A stretch of 64,000 nt of DNA from Holophaga foetida DSM 6591 (GCF_000242615.2 NZ_KI912268.1:2529123-2593122), one strand, 5' to 3'; numbered from the stretch's first letter, positions 17,831-27,360 are shown. The notes: generated from the sequence alone by a model not told the origin. A program made the numbers and translations.

Positions 17831-17876
17831 TTCCAAAAGCAGAGCGGGCCCCAGCGGGCCCGCTCTGCTTTTGGAA
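17831..17876. terminator. Bidirectional terminator with 20-bp perfect stem
   Basis: Bases 17831-17850 pair perfectly with 17857-17876 around a 6-base loop (CCAGCG). Because the arms start in TTCC/AAAA and end in TTTT/GGAA, the structure works on both strands and serves transaldolase (+) and the convergent DUF2141 gene (-). Confidence 0.85.
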
Positions 17877-17883
17877 GGAGGGA

Positions 17884-18312
17884 TCAGTAAGCGGCGTTGA
17901 TGGTGTAGGCGGCACCAGCAGCGCCTACATTGACCTTGGCTTCGTCGAACTTGGGCGCGCGCATCTTGGGGCGGGGGTCGTTGGTGCAGCCGAAACCCTC
18001 CTTGGGGATACCAATGAAGTTGGTGTCCATCTTCCCATTGCCGTTCTCGTCGTGGATGAGGTTGAAGGCGCAGACGCCAGGGGCAACATTCCTGAAGACC
18101 ACAGTGGCGGCATTGCCGCTGATCTGGGCAGCCTGCTTGGCAGCGACTTTCTCCATCTTGTCGAGGAAGCCGTCGGCCTTGGTCCAATACCCGACGATGA
18201 CCTGTCCCTTGCTGCTCTTGAGACCCTTGATGTTGATGGTCACATCGCCAGCCACGAGGGAGGTGCCGAGTGACAGGATGCCCAGCGAAAGCACAGCCTT
18301 CTTGATGTCCAT
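17884..18312 (-). CDS. DUF2141 family secreted protein
   Basis: The 142-residue product has a Sec signal peptide (KAVLSLGILSLGTSLVAG) and the DUF2141 beta-sandwich: VTINIKGLKSSKGQVIVGYW, then AFNLIHDENGNGKMDTNFIGIPKEGFG. The Asp/Asn-rich HDENGNGKMD stretch is the family's conserved loop. Function is unknown; relatives are periplasmic or surface proteins. AGGAG lies before the start. It shares the bidirectional terminator with transaldolase. Confidence 0.85.
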   Translation of the reverse strand: MDIKKAVLSLGILSLGTSLVAGDVTINIKGLKSSKGQVIVGYWTKADGFLDKMEKVAAKQAAQISGNAATVVFRNVAPGVCAFNLIHDENGNGKMDTNFIGIPKEGFGCTNDPRPKMRAPKFDEAKVNVGAAGAAYTINAAY

Positions 18313-18507
18313 TAGGACACTCCTTTGAATGGTGGCCCGATCCGTCGGGAAGGAGCCTGGTTGGTTGAAGAATTGATGGAAGTCTAGATCGGTAATTTTG
18401 ATGCTTCAACACAAAAATTCAGATGAACGCAGGGCACACTTTTGCAGACGGTCCATTTCCGATTGCACGGGGCCGACCCGCTAGACTGAAAGGCCAGGAG
18501 TTCCTCA

Positions 18508-19470
18508 ATGCCTGTCAACATTCCCCAAGATCTGCCAGCCCGGAGCATTCTCGAACGAGAGAATATCTTCGTCATGTCGGACCTCCAGGCGGTCCATCAG
18601 GACATCCGCCCCCTCCGGATCGCCCTGCTCAACCTGATGCCCACCAAGATCCAGACCGAGACGCAGCTTCTCCGCCTCCTCAGCAACAGCCCCCTCCAGG
18701 TGGAGATCACCCTCCTCCACATGGATACCCACGAATCCAAGAACACCCCCCAGGAGCACCTCGAGACCTTCTACAAGACCTTCGAGGATGTCCGGGACCA
18801 GAACTTCGATGGCCTGGTGATCACGGGAGCCCCCGTGGAGCAGTTCGATTTCGAAGAGGTGGACTACTGGAGCGAGCTGGTGAAGGTCATGGACTGGGCC
18901 AAGACCCACGTCTTCTCGACCATGCACGTCTGCTGGGCTGCCCAGGCCGGGCTGCACTGGCACTTCGGCGTCCCCAAATACGGCCTGGGGAAGAAGATGT
19001 TCGGAATCTTCCCCCATCGCGTCCTGGACGAACACGAGGCCCTGCTCCGGGGCTTCGACGAGGTGTTCCTCGCCCCCCACTCCCGCCACACCGAAGTCCG
19101 CCGCGAGGATCTCCAGGACATCCCCGGACTGAAGATCCTCGCCGAGTCCGAGGAGGCTGGTGTCCTGCTCGCCGCAACCTCCGACGGGCGAATGATCTTC
19201 CTGACGGGACATCCCGAGTACGACCGCCTCACCCTCAAGGCTGAATACGACCGCGATCGCGAGCGAGGCCTTCCCATCGAGGTCCCCCGGAACTACTTTC
19301 CCGGGGACAACCCCGCAATGGAACCCCCTATCACCTGGCGCTCCCACGCCCACCTGCTCTATGCCAACTGGCTGAACTACTGCGTCTACCAGCGCACCCC
19401 CTTCGACCTGGGCACGATCCCGACCCCAAAGGCTATTCGGCCGGGGGTGCACGGGGAGGCCCTGGGTTAG
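18508..19470 (+). CDS. metA: Homoserine O-succinyltransferase/acetyltransferase MetA
   Basis: MetA acylates L-homoserine in the first committed step of methionine synthesis. The 320-residue protein has the catalytic Cys142 in [12 protein letters not shown] and the partner His235 and Glu237 in TGHPEYD, all at the standard family positions. The N-terminal [20 protein letters not shown] is typical. Whether acetyl- or succinyl-CoA is used cannot be told with certainty. CAGGAG lies before ATG 18508. A GCTAGACT box (18480-18487) is a candidate -10; no SAM riboswitch was seen in the 195-base leader region. Confidence 0.95.
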   Translation: MPVNIPQDLPARSILERENIFVMSDLQAVHQDIRPLRIALLNLMPTKIQTETQLLRLLSNSPLQVEITLLHMDTHESKNTPQEHLETFYKTFEDVRDQNFDGLVITGAPVEQFDFEEVDYWSELVKVMDWAKTHVFSTMHVCWAAQAGLHWHFGVPKYGLGKKMFGIFPHRVLDEHEALLRGFDEVFLAPHSRHTEVRREDLQDIPGLKILAESEEAGVLLAATSDGRMIFLTGHPEYDRLTLKAEYDRDRERGLPIEVPRNYFPGDNPAMEPPITWRSHAHLLYANWLNYCVYQRTPFDLGTIPTPKAIRPGVHGEALG

Positions 19471-19495
19471 ATGGAGCGATTCCTGAAAAGGAAAA

Positions 19496-19521
19496 GCCCG
19501 GGACCGTTACCAGTCCCGGGC
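19496..19521 (+). terminator. Hairpin after metA
   Basis: GCCCGGGAC (19496-19504) pairs with GTCCCGGGC (19513-19521). It lies between convergent metA and the PstS-like gene, with an A-run on one side that reads as a T-run for the minus-strand gene. Confidence 0.6.
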
Positions 19522-19536
19522 CTTGAGTGAGGACAA

Positions 19537-20514
19537 CTACCGCAGCGTGTTGGAATCGATGTCGAAACGGTCGGTCACCTTCAGGTAATTGAGGGCCCAG
19601 ATATCCCTGGCCAGGGGAGCCTGCCCGGCAGCCTTCACAAGCTGTTGCCCCTCCTGCGAGAGGGCGAAGGCGAGAAAACCCTTGAGAGTCGGCTCCAGCC
19701 CCTTCTTGGCGTTCTTGTTCACATAGACGTACAGGAACCGCGAGTAGGGATAGGCCCCCGAGGAGACGGTGTCCGGGGTAGGCTCGACGGCGGTATCTGA
19801 ACCGGGGGGGACGATGGGGACGGCCTTCAGCGAGGCGAAGACCTCGACCATGTTGGCGGTGCAGATGCCGTTCGGATCCGCAGCCAGGGCCTCGGTCATG
19901 GCCATGGCATCGGAGACAAAGGGCGTCGGCTGCTTGGGGGGTGTGGGGGGCATGAACATGAGGATCAGGCCCATCACACTGGAGTCCATGGTGCGTGAAT
20001 AGCGGTTGACGGGCCGGTCGGTCCAGGCAGCGCCCTTCACCCCGGCCTCTCCCCAGGTCAGAATCTCCCTGGGCCAGCCGAGGCTGCGCTCGGCACAAAA
20101 GATCGCCTCAATCTGCGGTAGGCTCAACTTTTTGACGGGGTTGTCCTTGTTCACGACCCACACCAGGGCGTCCATAGCCACGGCCACCCGGGTCGGGGGG
20201 TAGCCCCACTTGCTGCTGAAAGCGGCGATCTCTTCGGGAGAGGCGTCCCTGGCGAGCAGGGCCATCTGGGCGGAACCCGCGGTCAAATCGCTCATGGCCT
20301 TGGCTTCACCCTCGACCCGGACATCCAGGGAGAAACCCGGCGCCTTCGCCTTGTAGACATCACCCCAGAGACCCATGGCGTACATCAGGCATTCGCCGCC
20401 CTCGGCCACGAGAGGCCTGACCTGGGGCGCCTGGGCAGGAAGGAGGTTGGCCACCCCAAGGCAAATCACGGAGAGCACAGCCTTGCACCCGGTTCTCATC
20501 ATCTGGACCCCCAT
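19537..20514 (-). CDS. PstS-like periplasmic phosphate/anion-binding protein
   Basis: This 325-residue exported protein has a signal peptide (CKAVLSVICLGVANLLPAQA) and the PBP-like fold of PstS. Visible motifs are GSAQMALLARDASPEEI, VNKDNPVKKLSLPQIEAIF, ITW-type ILTWGEAG and SGAYPYSRFLYVYVNKN near the C-terminus. Canonical phosphate-binding SGT and R-S-x-S-G motifs are not obvious (here VNRYSRTMDSS), so the ligand may differ. No pstCAB or phoU genes are adjacent. It stands alone behind an AT-rich upstream region. Confidence 0.75.
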   Translation of the reverse strand: MGVQMMRTGCKAVLSVICLGVANLLPAQAPQVRPLVAEGGECLMYAMGLWGDVYKAKAPGFSLDVRVEGEAKAMSDLTAGSAQMALLARDASPEEIAAFSSKWGYPPTRVAVAMDALVWVVNKDNPVKKLSLPQIEAIFCAERSLGWPREILTWGEAGVKGAAWTDRPVNRYSRTMDSSVMGLILMFMPPTPPKQPTPFVSDAMAMTEALAADPNGICTANMVEVFASLKAVPIVPPGSDTAVEPTPDTVSSGAYPYSRFLYVYVNKNAKKGLEPTLKGFLAFALSQEGQQLVKAAGQAPLARDIWALNYLKVTDRFDIDSNTLR

Positions 20515-20738
20515 TCATTCACCCCTGGATATATTATGGCGCCCTACAGGCGTTGGCTGTATCGGTAGAAATATACTAATTATCACAACCCTTGCTGTGC
20601 AAGCCCCCCCGTCTCGGATCAAGCAGGACGCCAGACCATGGGACCCCTCGCGAGGTTTCGGGATCGGGGATTTGGAGCAGAGTCAGGAACTGTTCAGGGA
20701 TTATACCTGGGACCAGGCGCCAGAAGAACCCAAAGCCG

Positions 20739-20987
20739 TCAAGGCTTGCAGATCTTGCAGGCCTTGTATCCATCCTTGGCGGCATCCGCCTTGGAGGCGA
20801 GGCTGGCCTTGTTCTCTGCCTTGATCTTCACGGCGAGCTTGCAAGTGGGCTTGTGGAAAACCTTGGACTCCTTGTTGGCCACAACTTCACCCACCGGGGA
20901 GGCCACCTTGGCCTTGGCAGCCGGGGAAGGCGTCTGGGCAAAGACCAGGGAACAGGAAAGCAGAACCAAAGCGGGAAGCAGTTTCAT
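20739..20987 (-). CDS. Small secreted protein with Ada-like zinc-ribbon tail
   Basis: An 82-residue product has a signal peptide (MKLLPALVLLSCSLVFA), an Ala/Lys linker and a C-terminal module reading VANKESKVFHKPTCKLAV then GYKACKICKP. The pattern (residue before Cys, F-H-x-x-x-C, and a final C-x-x-C-x-P) is that of the Ada metal-binding-like domain found at the ends of secreted nucleases. Here it is alone. It may bind zinc in the periplasm; the function is unknown. AGGAACC-type ribosome site precedes ATG 20987. Confidence 0.7.
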   Translation of the reverse strand: MKLLPALVLLSCSLVFAQTPSPAAKAKVASPVGEVVANKESKVFHKPTCKLAVKIKAENKASLASKADAAKDGYKACKICKP

Positions 20988-21104
20988 AGGTTCCTCCGTG
21001 AAAGTTCAGGCGTCAGACTGCCCACGGTCATGGATTCCGTCAAGTCGAGGACTGGAGCGGCTTCAGGTTAGACTCATGCGAACCTTCTCCAAAGAGTCCC
21101 AACC

Positions 21105-22157
21105 ATGACCTTCCACAAAGCCCTGTTCCCCCTCTGCCTCCTTGGCACCTGCCTCCTCAGGGGAGGCTACGCCGACCGCCCGGAAGCAAAGGCGTTCATC
21201 CAGGACTTGGTGAACCGGCACCACTTTGAAGCCCTCGCTCTGAGAGAACTCCTTGACCATGTCCAGCCCCAGGAGATGGCCAAGCAGTGGGTCAAACCCC
21301 CTGCGGTGCCCATCCAGAAGAGCTGGCGACTTTATCGCTCCCGCTTCATCGAGCCCATCCGGATCCGGGCAGGCCTTGCCTTCTGGCGCCAGCACCGGGG
21401 CACCCTGGCAAAGGCCCGCAGAGATTATGGAATCCCAGAGGAAATCATCGTCGGCATCATCGGCGTGGAAACCATCTATGGGCGCAACACCGGCACCTTC
21501 CCAGTCCTGGATACCCTGGCCACCCTCGCCTTCGAATACCCCGAAGCCCCCAACCGGGCTCGGCGGACGGCCCTCTTCCTCCAGGAATTGGAGGCCTACC
21601 TGGTGTGGTGCCGCGATACCCACCAGGACCCCCATCGCTGGCGGGGCTCATACACGGGGGCCATGGGGCTTCCCCAGTTCCTGCCCAGCAGCATCCAGAA
21701 GTGGGCGGTGGATTTTGATGGGGACGGCCGCATCGACCTCCAGGCCAGCCCGGCGGATGCCATTGGAAGTGTGGCCCACTACCTGAAGGCCCATGGATGG
21801 GAGGAGGGGCGCCCTGTAGACCTCCCGGTGACAGGTGGACCCGGCAGCCGGAAGGCCGCCGCCGCGCACGCCGATGGCATTCCCGAACCCAGGCTCAGCC
21901 TCCTGGAGCTGAGGAGGGCAGGTGTACAGATTTCCCACTGCCCAAGGGGAAGCGAAACCCAGGTGCTGGTGGTGGATCTGCCCAGCCCCGGGCAGGCGAC
22001 CCAGTACCGGATCGGCTTCCGGAACTTCCACGTACTCACCCTCTACAACCGCAGCTTCTTCTATGCTTCAGCAGTCGCGGATCTGGGACGCGCAGTGAAG
22101 GCTCGCCTGGATCCCCCAAGGCACGTCAAGATGAAGCATCACTCGGGAAGACCATGA
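21105..22157 (+). CDS. mltB: Lytic murein transglycosylase B (MltB family)
   Basis: The 350-residue protein cleaves the MurNAc-GlcNAc bond of peptidoglycan with formation of a 1,6-anhydro end. A signal peptide (ALFPLCLLGTCLLRGG) is present and could be a lipobox-like site. The catalytic Glu is in IIGVETIYGRNTG, followed by the family motifs LATLAFEYP, YTGAMGLPQFLPSS and DFDGDGRIDL. Its stop overlaps the moxR start as ATGA, so the two are coupled. Confidence 0.9.
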   Translation: MTFHKALFPLCLLGTCLLRGGYADRPEAKAFIQDLVNRHHFEALALRELLDHVQPQEMAKQWVKPPAVPIQKSWRLYRSRFIEPIRIRAGLAFWRQHRGTLAKARRDYGIPEEIIVGIIGVETIYGRNTGTFPVLDTLATLAFEYPEAPNRARRTALFLQELEAYLVWCRDTHQDPHRWRGSYTGAMGLPQFLPSSIQKWAVDFDGDGRIDLQASPADAIGSVAHYLKAHGWEEGRPVDLPVTGGPGSRKAAAAHADGIPEPRLSLLELRRAGVQISHCPRGSETQVLVVDLPSPGQATQYRIGFRNFHVLTLYNRSFFYASAVADLGRAVKARLDPPRHVKMKHHSGRP

Positions 22158-23107
22158 CCCAGCCCCATGCCAAACCCCTCGACGCCCTCCTCCACGAATG
22201 CCGCAAGGTCATTGTGGGGCAGCCCCTCCTCCTGAACCGCCTCCTGGTGGCCCTTCTCTGCCGTGGCCACGTTCTCCTGGAGGGTCTGCCCGGCCTGGCC
22301 AAGACCCGTTCGATCAAGACCCTGGCCGAGGCCACCCACATGGCCTTCCGTCGCATCCAGTTCACCCCTGACCTCCTTCCCTCTGATGTCATGGGCACCC
22401 TGGTCTTCGACCCCAAGGCCATGACCTTCACCCCGAAGAAGGGACCTGTCTTCTGCAACCTGCTCCTGGCCGACGAGATCAACCGCGCCCCCAGCAAGGT
22501 CCAGTCCGCCCTCCTGGAGGCCATGGAGGAACGGCAGGTCACCCTGGGAGAAGACAGCTTTCGCCTCCCGGAACCCTTCCTGGTGCTGGCGACCCAGAAC
22601 CCCCTGGAACAGGAGGGCACCTTCCCCCTGCCGGAGGCCCAAATGGATCGCTTCCTTTTCAAGATCAAGATCGACTATCCCAGCGTTCAGGAAGAAGTGG
22701 AGGTCCTGCGTCGGGCAGATGGGAGAGAAGAGCCTGTCCTGCCCGTCATGGACGCCGCCCAAGTGCTGGAAGCGAGTCGCCAGGCCAAGGCGGTGCACCT
22801 GGACGATGCGATCCGGGACTACATTGTGCGCCTAGTCTCCGCCACCCGACCCGGTCACGGCAAGGAATGGAAGGGTCGGGAGCAGCTCCGCAACGGGGCC
22901 TCCCCCAGGGCCAGCCTAGCCCTGCAATCCGCCTCCAAAGCCCTGGCCCTCCTGGGTGGGCGGAACCGCGTGATGCCCGAGGATGTGGTCTCCATCGCCC
23001 CCGACATCCTGCGCCACCGTCTCCTCCTCACCTATGAGAGCGAGGCGGACGGAGTCACCACTGATCAGGTCATCCAGAAGCTCCTCGGGGCGCTCCCCAG
23101 ACCCTAG
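22154..23107 (+). CDS. MoxR-family AAA+ ATPase
   Basis: This 317-residue ATPase starts at ATG 22154, overlapping the mltB stop by four bases. It carries Walker A GLPGLAKT, Walker B LLADEINRAP, SKVQSALLEAMEERQVT, sensor 1 LATQNPLEQEGTFPLPEAQMDRF and the C-terminal GASPRASLAL lid motif. MoxR proteins act as chaperones for partner complexes with VWA proteins (usually DUF58 followed by VWA genes). None of those partners follows here, so this copy is an orphan coupled to a peptidoglycan lyase. Confidence 0.9.
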   Translation: MTQPHAKPLDALLHECRKVIVGQPLLLNRLLVALLCRGHVLLEGLPGLAKTRSIKTLAEATHMAFRRIQFTPDLLPSDVMGTLVFDPKAMTFTPKKGPVFCNLLLADEINRAPSKVQSALLEAMEERQVTLGEDSFRLPEPFLVLATQNPLEQEGTFPLPEAQMDRFLFKIKIDYPSVQEEVEVLRRADGREEPVLPVMDAAQVLEASRQAKAVHLDDAIRDYIVRLVSATRPGHGKEWKGREQLRNGASPRASLALQSASKALALLGGRNRVMPEDVVSIAPDILRHRLLLTYESEADGVTTDQVIQKLLGALPRP

Positions 23108-23308
23108 CAATTGCTGCATACAATAGCCTTGTACGTACACTGTCTCACTTTGGGGGTTCCAAGGCCCCCCTGGTTCGTGTTAAGTTGAAATTCCAGTTGA
23201 GACTGGGTAGCATTTAGCAAATTCCAAAAATGTCCACCATGGGGCAGGTCCCCAGGAGGCTCGTTAGCGTGTAGAGATCCATTTGGTCCCTCACCTTGGG
23301 GAGGATTC

Positions 23309-24355
23309 ATGAAACTGTCGCCGATCGTTCTGGCCATCGCCATGCTTGGCATGTCCGGGAACCTCCAGGCAGCAAAGACCACCCGAAAGGGATCCAACCG
23401 GGTCCATAAAGCACAGACTGCCAGGAAGGCAGAGACGACCAAGAAGGCTGCCCACAAAGTCAAGCGGGGAGAGACGGCTGCCAAGATCGCCAGCCAGCAT
23501 GATCTGACCCTGGATGAGTTGGCAGCATTGAATCCCCGGGTCCGGCTCAGCAAACTGAGCGTCGGGACGACTCTGCATGTCGCGGCCCCTCGGAAAAGTG
23601 CGGCCCCCCGGGTTGCCACCAGGAAGGCCCCCTCCCTCCATGAGGCGGCCCCGGAATTGCCCGTTACCCCGCGGATCGCCCCCACTAACCTGGCCCACAT
23701 GGAGCGCATGCTTCCAGCCAGCCTTCGCAGAACGGCACCCGAAGCGCACAACGCTCCGTCGCCCGGTGTACCCCTGGGCGATATCCGCCCCATCCTTCCC
23801 CAGACCCCTGTTCCCAGTTCTGCAGCGCTGCCCTCTTCCACCTTTGAGCCGGCAAACCCCGACAAGCTGGACCTGCTCTGGCCCGTGGAGACCCGTACGG
23901 TCAGCTCCGAGTTCGGGCCCAGAATGCGGACCCGCACGGTGCTCAAGGTCAAAGGCAAGCGGAAACGGAAGGTCAAGGTGCGCTTCAGTGGCCGACACCA
24001 GGGCATCGATCTCAACGCGCCTACGGGAACGGATGTCTATGCCGCCCTGGACGGACAGGTGGTGAGCGCGGGCTATCACAGGCAGTACGGGAACTTCGTC
24101 GTGGTCGATCACGGGAACGGCGTTACGACCCTCTACGCCCATCACAGCGCCAATTTCGCCCAGGAAGGGGATATTGTCCACCGGGGTCAGAAGATCGCAG
24201 CCGTAGGCTCCACCGGCCGTTCCACCGGTCCCCACCTCCACTTCGAAGTCCGGCTCGACGGCCTCCACCGCGACCCCATGCCCTATCTCAATGAGGACGA
24301 AGAGATCTCCGCCGAGATGATGGCCCAGAATCGGGCCATGACCACCGAGCGCTGA
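23309..24355 (+). CDS. LysM and M23-peptidase envelope protein (NlpD/EnvC-like)
   Basis: The 348-residue product has a signal peptide (residues 1-21), a Lys/Arg-rich region, a LysM peptidoglycan-binding module (HKVKRGETAAKIASQHDLTL, about 49-92) and a C-terminal M23 domain. The zinc ligands are present: His-Asp in GRHQGIDLNAP and HxH in GPHLHFEVRLDG, so it may be an active glycyl endopeptidase or an amidase activator. An unusually basic insert (LKVKGKRKRKVKVRF) lies just before the first zinc motif. A 200-base upstream gap probably holds its promoter. GGGGAGG precedes ATG. Confidence 0.85.
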   Translation: MKLSPIVLAIAMLGMSGNLQAAKTTRKGSNRVHKAQTARKAETTKKAAHKVKRGETAAKIASQHDLTLDELAALNPRVRLSKLSVGTTLHVAAPRKSAAPRVATRKAPSLHEAAPELPVTPRIAPTNLAHMERMLPASLRRTAPEAHNAPSPGVPLGDIRPILPQTPVPSSAALPSSTFEPANPDKLDLLWPVETRTVSSEFGPRMRTRTVLKVKGKRKRKVKVRFSGRHQGIDLNAPTGTDVYAALDGQVVSAGYHRQYGNFVVVDHGNGVTTLYAHHSANFAQEGDIVHRGQKIAAVGSTGRSTGPHLHFEVRLDGLHRDPMPYLNEDEEISAEMMAQNRAMTTER

Positions 24356-24518
24356 CCCTTCCCGATTCACCGGAACAATCGGCCCGTTTCGCCACACGTT
24401 CGGCGATGCGGGCCTGCGGTGAACCTTGCCAGCCTTACGCGCACCCATGATGGATGCGGCTCGTACTCGGGTCGCCTGCGTGGTAGGCTGGGCTTTGGCT
24501 CGATTCCCGAGGTAAGAC

Positions 24519-26369
24519 ATGGTTTGTTTCAAAGGTTTCTGGCATGGGAAATGTGCGGGCGCTGCAGTGGCGACCCTGGCGTTCCTGACCCTCGCGTGCA
24601 GCGGGGGCGATTCCTCCAACGTCACTGTAAGCGGCAAGGTGACCTACACACGTTGCGCCCTGGCCAAGAACGCCAGTACCGGCATTCCCAGCGGCCTGGC
24701 GACGGAGGGAAGCGCCCAGGCCGCCAGGGGCGTCCGGGTTCGCGCCATTGAGGCCAAGGACGAAGGCACCACCACCTACCTCGTTGCCAGCACCACCTAC
24801 ACCGATGAATACGGGAACTATTCCCTGAGCGTCGAAAAGGGCGTGCCCGCCTTCATCGAGGTCCAGAGCATCGCCGGCACCAGCAGCACCGAACCGATCC
24901 GCATCGTTTCTGGCACCGACGCCACCATCAAGGACACCGTCGCTGCGGACTGCACCCTCTATTCCCTCCGCAAAGCCCTGGACGGGACCTCGGACACCGG
25001 GAACTCGATTCACGCCACAGCGTCTTCGGGAAACGTCACCGTGAACTTCGCCGCAACTTCCAGCACGCCGTGGTGGATCGCCGCCTCCCCGGACCAGACC
25101 GCCGCGAAGTTCGAAGCCCTCCTCAATACGACCACAAAGGACACCACCCTGGGGATCTCCGTGGGAAGCCGTGTCCTGGGAATCATCGACTCCATCTACA
25201 CCTTCACGGATGTCTACGGCGACCCCACGCCGGGTGGCTCTCTGGACCTCTTCTACCGCCCGAACATGGCCGACGACACCCAGGGTAGCTTCGTCGATTA
25301 CTCCGATGCCAGCCGCTACTACGGCGCCCTGCGCGCCAATGCAAACGATGACGCATGGGATGAATCAATCATATTCATGCTCTGCGCCCGGAACGCCCTC
25401 TACTCCCACACGACCGTCACGCCCTACACCCCCCCCAGCGACCAGCTGCCCCTGGATGCCACCGGACTCGCCCGTAAGACCGGCCTGGATCCGATCCATG
25501 CCCTCATCGATGGGATGCCCTACGGCATGGCCACCAGCCTGCTGCAGTCGCCGTACTTGGCGGATACGAATGGCAGCAGCCTGGTCACCTATCGGGACAT
25601 CCGGGATCTCACCGATCTGAATGCTGACGCCTACTCTGCCCCCGCCATCGCCGCCCTCTCATGGGATCTCCTCATCAAGGCCAACAAGCTGAGCAGCGAC
25701 ACCCCCTCAGCCTGGTCCTCCATCGATACCGAAAGCCTGCGCCGCTTCTTCACCCTGAAGGTCCCGGTGGATTCCGATTCCTACCCCACGGACACCGCCA
25801 ATATCTACAAGCAGCTGCTCCGCCTCCAGGAGGGCACCTCATCCGGCGATACGGTAAACCTGAAGGCCATCTTCACAGATACCGTCCTGACCAATACCGT
25901 GGGGACCTACGGGTTGGAATGGCCCAGGCCGTCGTCCGAGGATGAGTATTTCTTCCTGCAGGACTGGGGCACCGATCCCAGTGGGGCCATGAGTGCCCTG
26001 AACTTCAACCTGAGCTCCGCCCACGTGGACCCCGTGACCGCCGCCTTCCCGAACCTTTCCAAGGGGGAGATCGCCCACGCCGGATTCCTGCTGTCCAAGG
26101 ACACCCTTTACACCGTAACGATCAGCGCACCCGACTTGCCTTCCGGAGCCTCCCTTGAGCTTCAGATCCGGGACTCGAGTGGCCAGTACCAGACAATCAC
26201 CTTGACCAACGCCACCTCCATCAGCACGGATGTGATGCTGGACGGCGACCCCGACACCCTCAAGTACATCCCCGTCCACATCCGCCTCAAAACGGATGGA
26301 ACCATCACGGATACCGCAGCCATCCCCTCCCTGGGGGTCACCGTGAAGCTGACTGTGAAGACGAGCTGA
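24519..26369 (+). CDS. Large exported lipoprotein-like protein of unknown function
   Basis: This 616-residue protein has a signal peptide ending LTLAC-SGGDSS, close to but not an ideal lipobox, so lipidation at about Cys27 is likely. Residues about 34-115 form a carboxypeptidase-regulatory-like beta domain (VSGKVTYTR, TDEYGNYSLSVEKG). The rest is rich in Thr, Ser, Asp and beta-strands, typical of cell-surface or extracellular proteins, and includes LFYRPNMADD and Asp-rich turns. No catalytic motif is evident. GAGG precedes ATG 24519. It runs into the nucleoside phosphorylase gene with a 3-base gap. Confidence 0.6.
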   Translation: MVCFKGFWHGKCAGAAVATLAFLTLACSGGDSSNVTVSGKVTYTRCALAKNASTGIPSGLATEGSAQAARGVRVRAIEAKDEGTTTYLVASTTYTDEYGNYSLSVEKGVPAFIEVQSIAGTSSTEPIRIVSGTDATIKDTVAADCTLYSLRKALDGTSDTGNSIHATASSGNVTVNFAATSSTPWWIAASPDQTAAKFEALLNTTTKDTTLGISVGSRVLGIIDSIYTFTDVYGDPTPGGSLDLFYRPNMADDTQGSFVDYSDASRYYGALRANANDDAWDESIIFMLCARNALYSHTTVTPYTPPSDQLPLDATGLARKTGLDPIHALIDGMPYGMATSLLQSPYLADTNGSSLVTYRDIRDLTDLNADAYSAPAIAALSWDLLIKANKLSSDTPSAWSSIDTESLRRFFTLKVPVDSDSYPTDTANIYKQLLRLQEGTSSGDTVNLKAIFTDTVLTNTVGTYGLEWPRPSSEDEYFFLQDWGTDPSGAMSALNFNLSSAHVDPVTAAFPNLSKGEIAHAGFLLSKDTLYTVTISAPDLPSGASLELQIRDSSGQYQTITLTNATSISTDVMLDGDPDTLKYIPVHIRLKTDGTITDTAAIPSLGVTVKLTVKTS

Positions 26370-26372
26370 TAC

Positions 26373-27179
26373 ATGGAACTCCGCCCTGCCCTGGAAGCCC
26401 TGAAGGCCCGCGCCCCATTCATCCCAGAAATCGTGGTGGTACTGGGCTCGGGGTTGGGTCTCTTGGCGGATCGCCCAGAGGCCCAACGTGGGGTTTCCAT
26501 CGCCTTCACGGAGTTGCCGGGCTTCCCCCCTCAGACCGTCGAAGGTCACGCGGGCCGGATGGTGTTCTGCGAACTCGAGGGACGCCGAGTGCTCCTCCAG
26601 GCCGGGCGATTCCATTACTACGAGGGACACCCCATGGAGCTGGTGACGGCCCCCATGCGCCTTTTCGGCCGCCTGGGCATACCGGCCGTGCTGCACACCA
26701 ATGCCGCCGGGGCCATCCATCCAGGCTTCCGGGTCGGTGAACTGATGGTGCTGCGGGACCACATCAATCTCATGGGGGTGCACCCCCTCCGAGGACCCAA
26801 CACCCCACCGGGGCCACGCTTCCCGGATATGACCGAAGCCTATGACCCAGGGTTGAGGGCTCAACTCCACGAGGCCGCCCTCGCCACCGGACAGCGCCTC
26901 CAGGAGGGAATCTACCTGGCGGTCTCGGGACCCAGCTATGAGACTCCGGCCGAGATCCGGGCATTCAGGAGCCTGGGTGCTGACGCCGTGGGCATGAGCA
27001 CCGTCCCCGAAGTCCTGGTCGCTCGCCACGAGGGCATGAAGGTAGCCGCCATCAGCTGCCTGTGCAACATGGCGGCCGGAATGCTACCCCGGCCCCTGGC
27101 GCACCAGGAAGTGCTGCAAGCCGGGCAGGCTGCCGCCGCAGGTTTCGAAAGCCTGGTACGGGCCTTTCTCAGGCAGTGA
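26373..27179 (+). CDS. Purine nucleoside phosphorylase (trimeric class)
   Basis: The 268-residue enzyme splits inosine or guanosine with phosphate in purine salvage. It has the PNP-I trimer motifs: phosphate-binding VVLGSGLGLLAD, QAGRFHYYEGH, HTNAAGAI and VSGPSYETPAEIRAFRSLGADAVGMSTVPE, the last being the base-binding signature with Glu and Met. It starts three bases after the lipoprotein stop, without a clear ribosome site. Its 3' end overlaps the convergent yjfB-like gene by eleven bases. Confidence 0.93.
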   Translation: MELRPALEALKARAPFIPEIVVVLGSGLGLLADRPEAQRGVSIAFTELPGFPPQTVEGHAGRMVFCELEGRRVLLQAGRFHYYEGHPMELVTAPMRLFGRLGIPAVLHTNAAGAIHPGFRVGELMVLRDHINLMGVHPLRGPNTPPGPRFPDMTEAYDPGLRAQLHEAALATGQRLQEGIYLAVSGPSYETPAEIRAFRSLGADAVGMSTVPEVLVARHEGMKVAAISCLCNMAAGMLPRPLAHQEVLQAGQAAAAGFESLVRAFLRQ

Positions 27180-27342
27180 TATCCAGATTGGTTCCAAGCC
27201 CAACCTGCTGGCTGGCTGTCTTGATGAGCTGCAAGCTCTGCTCCGCAGGGATTTCAACCGCCTTGCGGAGTGCACTCGTACCCATCGTCAGCGGGCTGGC
27301 CGCTGCGCTTAACGCTGTGCTCGCTACAGAAGAAACATCCAT
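27169..27342 (-). CDS. YjfB-family putative motility protein
   Basis: A 57-residue frame starts at ATG 27342 with CGGAG nine bases upstream. The sequence (ending KTASQQVGLGTNLDITA) fits the small YjfB family: a helical N-terminus beginning MDVSSVAS, then a Lys-Ala-x-Glu/Asp-Ile helix, a Gln-Leu pair and a final G-x-N-[LI]-D-[IL]. It lies 18 bases after csrA in the fliW-csrA unit, which fits a role linked to flagella; the molecular function is unknown. The 3' end overlaps the convergent phosphorylase gene. Confidence 0.75.
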   Translation of the reverse strand: MDVSSVASTALSAAASPLTMGTSALRKAVEIPAEQSLQLIKTASQQVGLGTNLDITA

Positions 27343-27360
27343 GGTATCTCCGATGGCTTC

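Noticed and set aside
18313..18507. SAM riboswitch before metA
   Set aside because: No SAM-I or SAM-II core pattern could be recognised in the leader.
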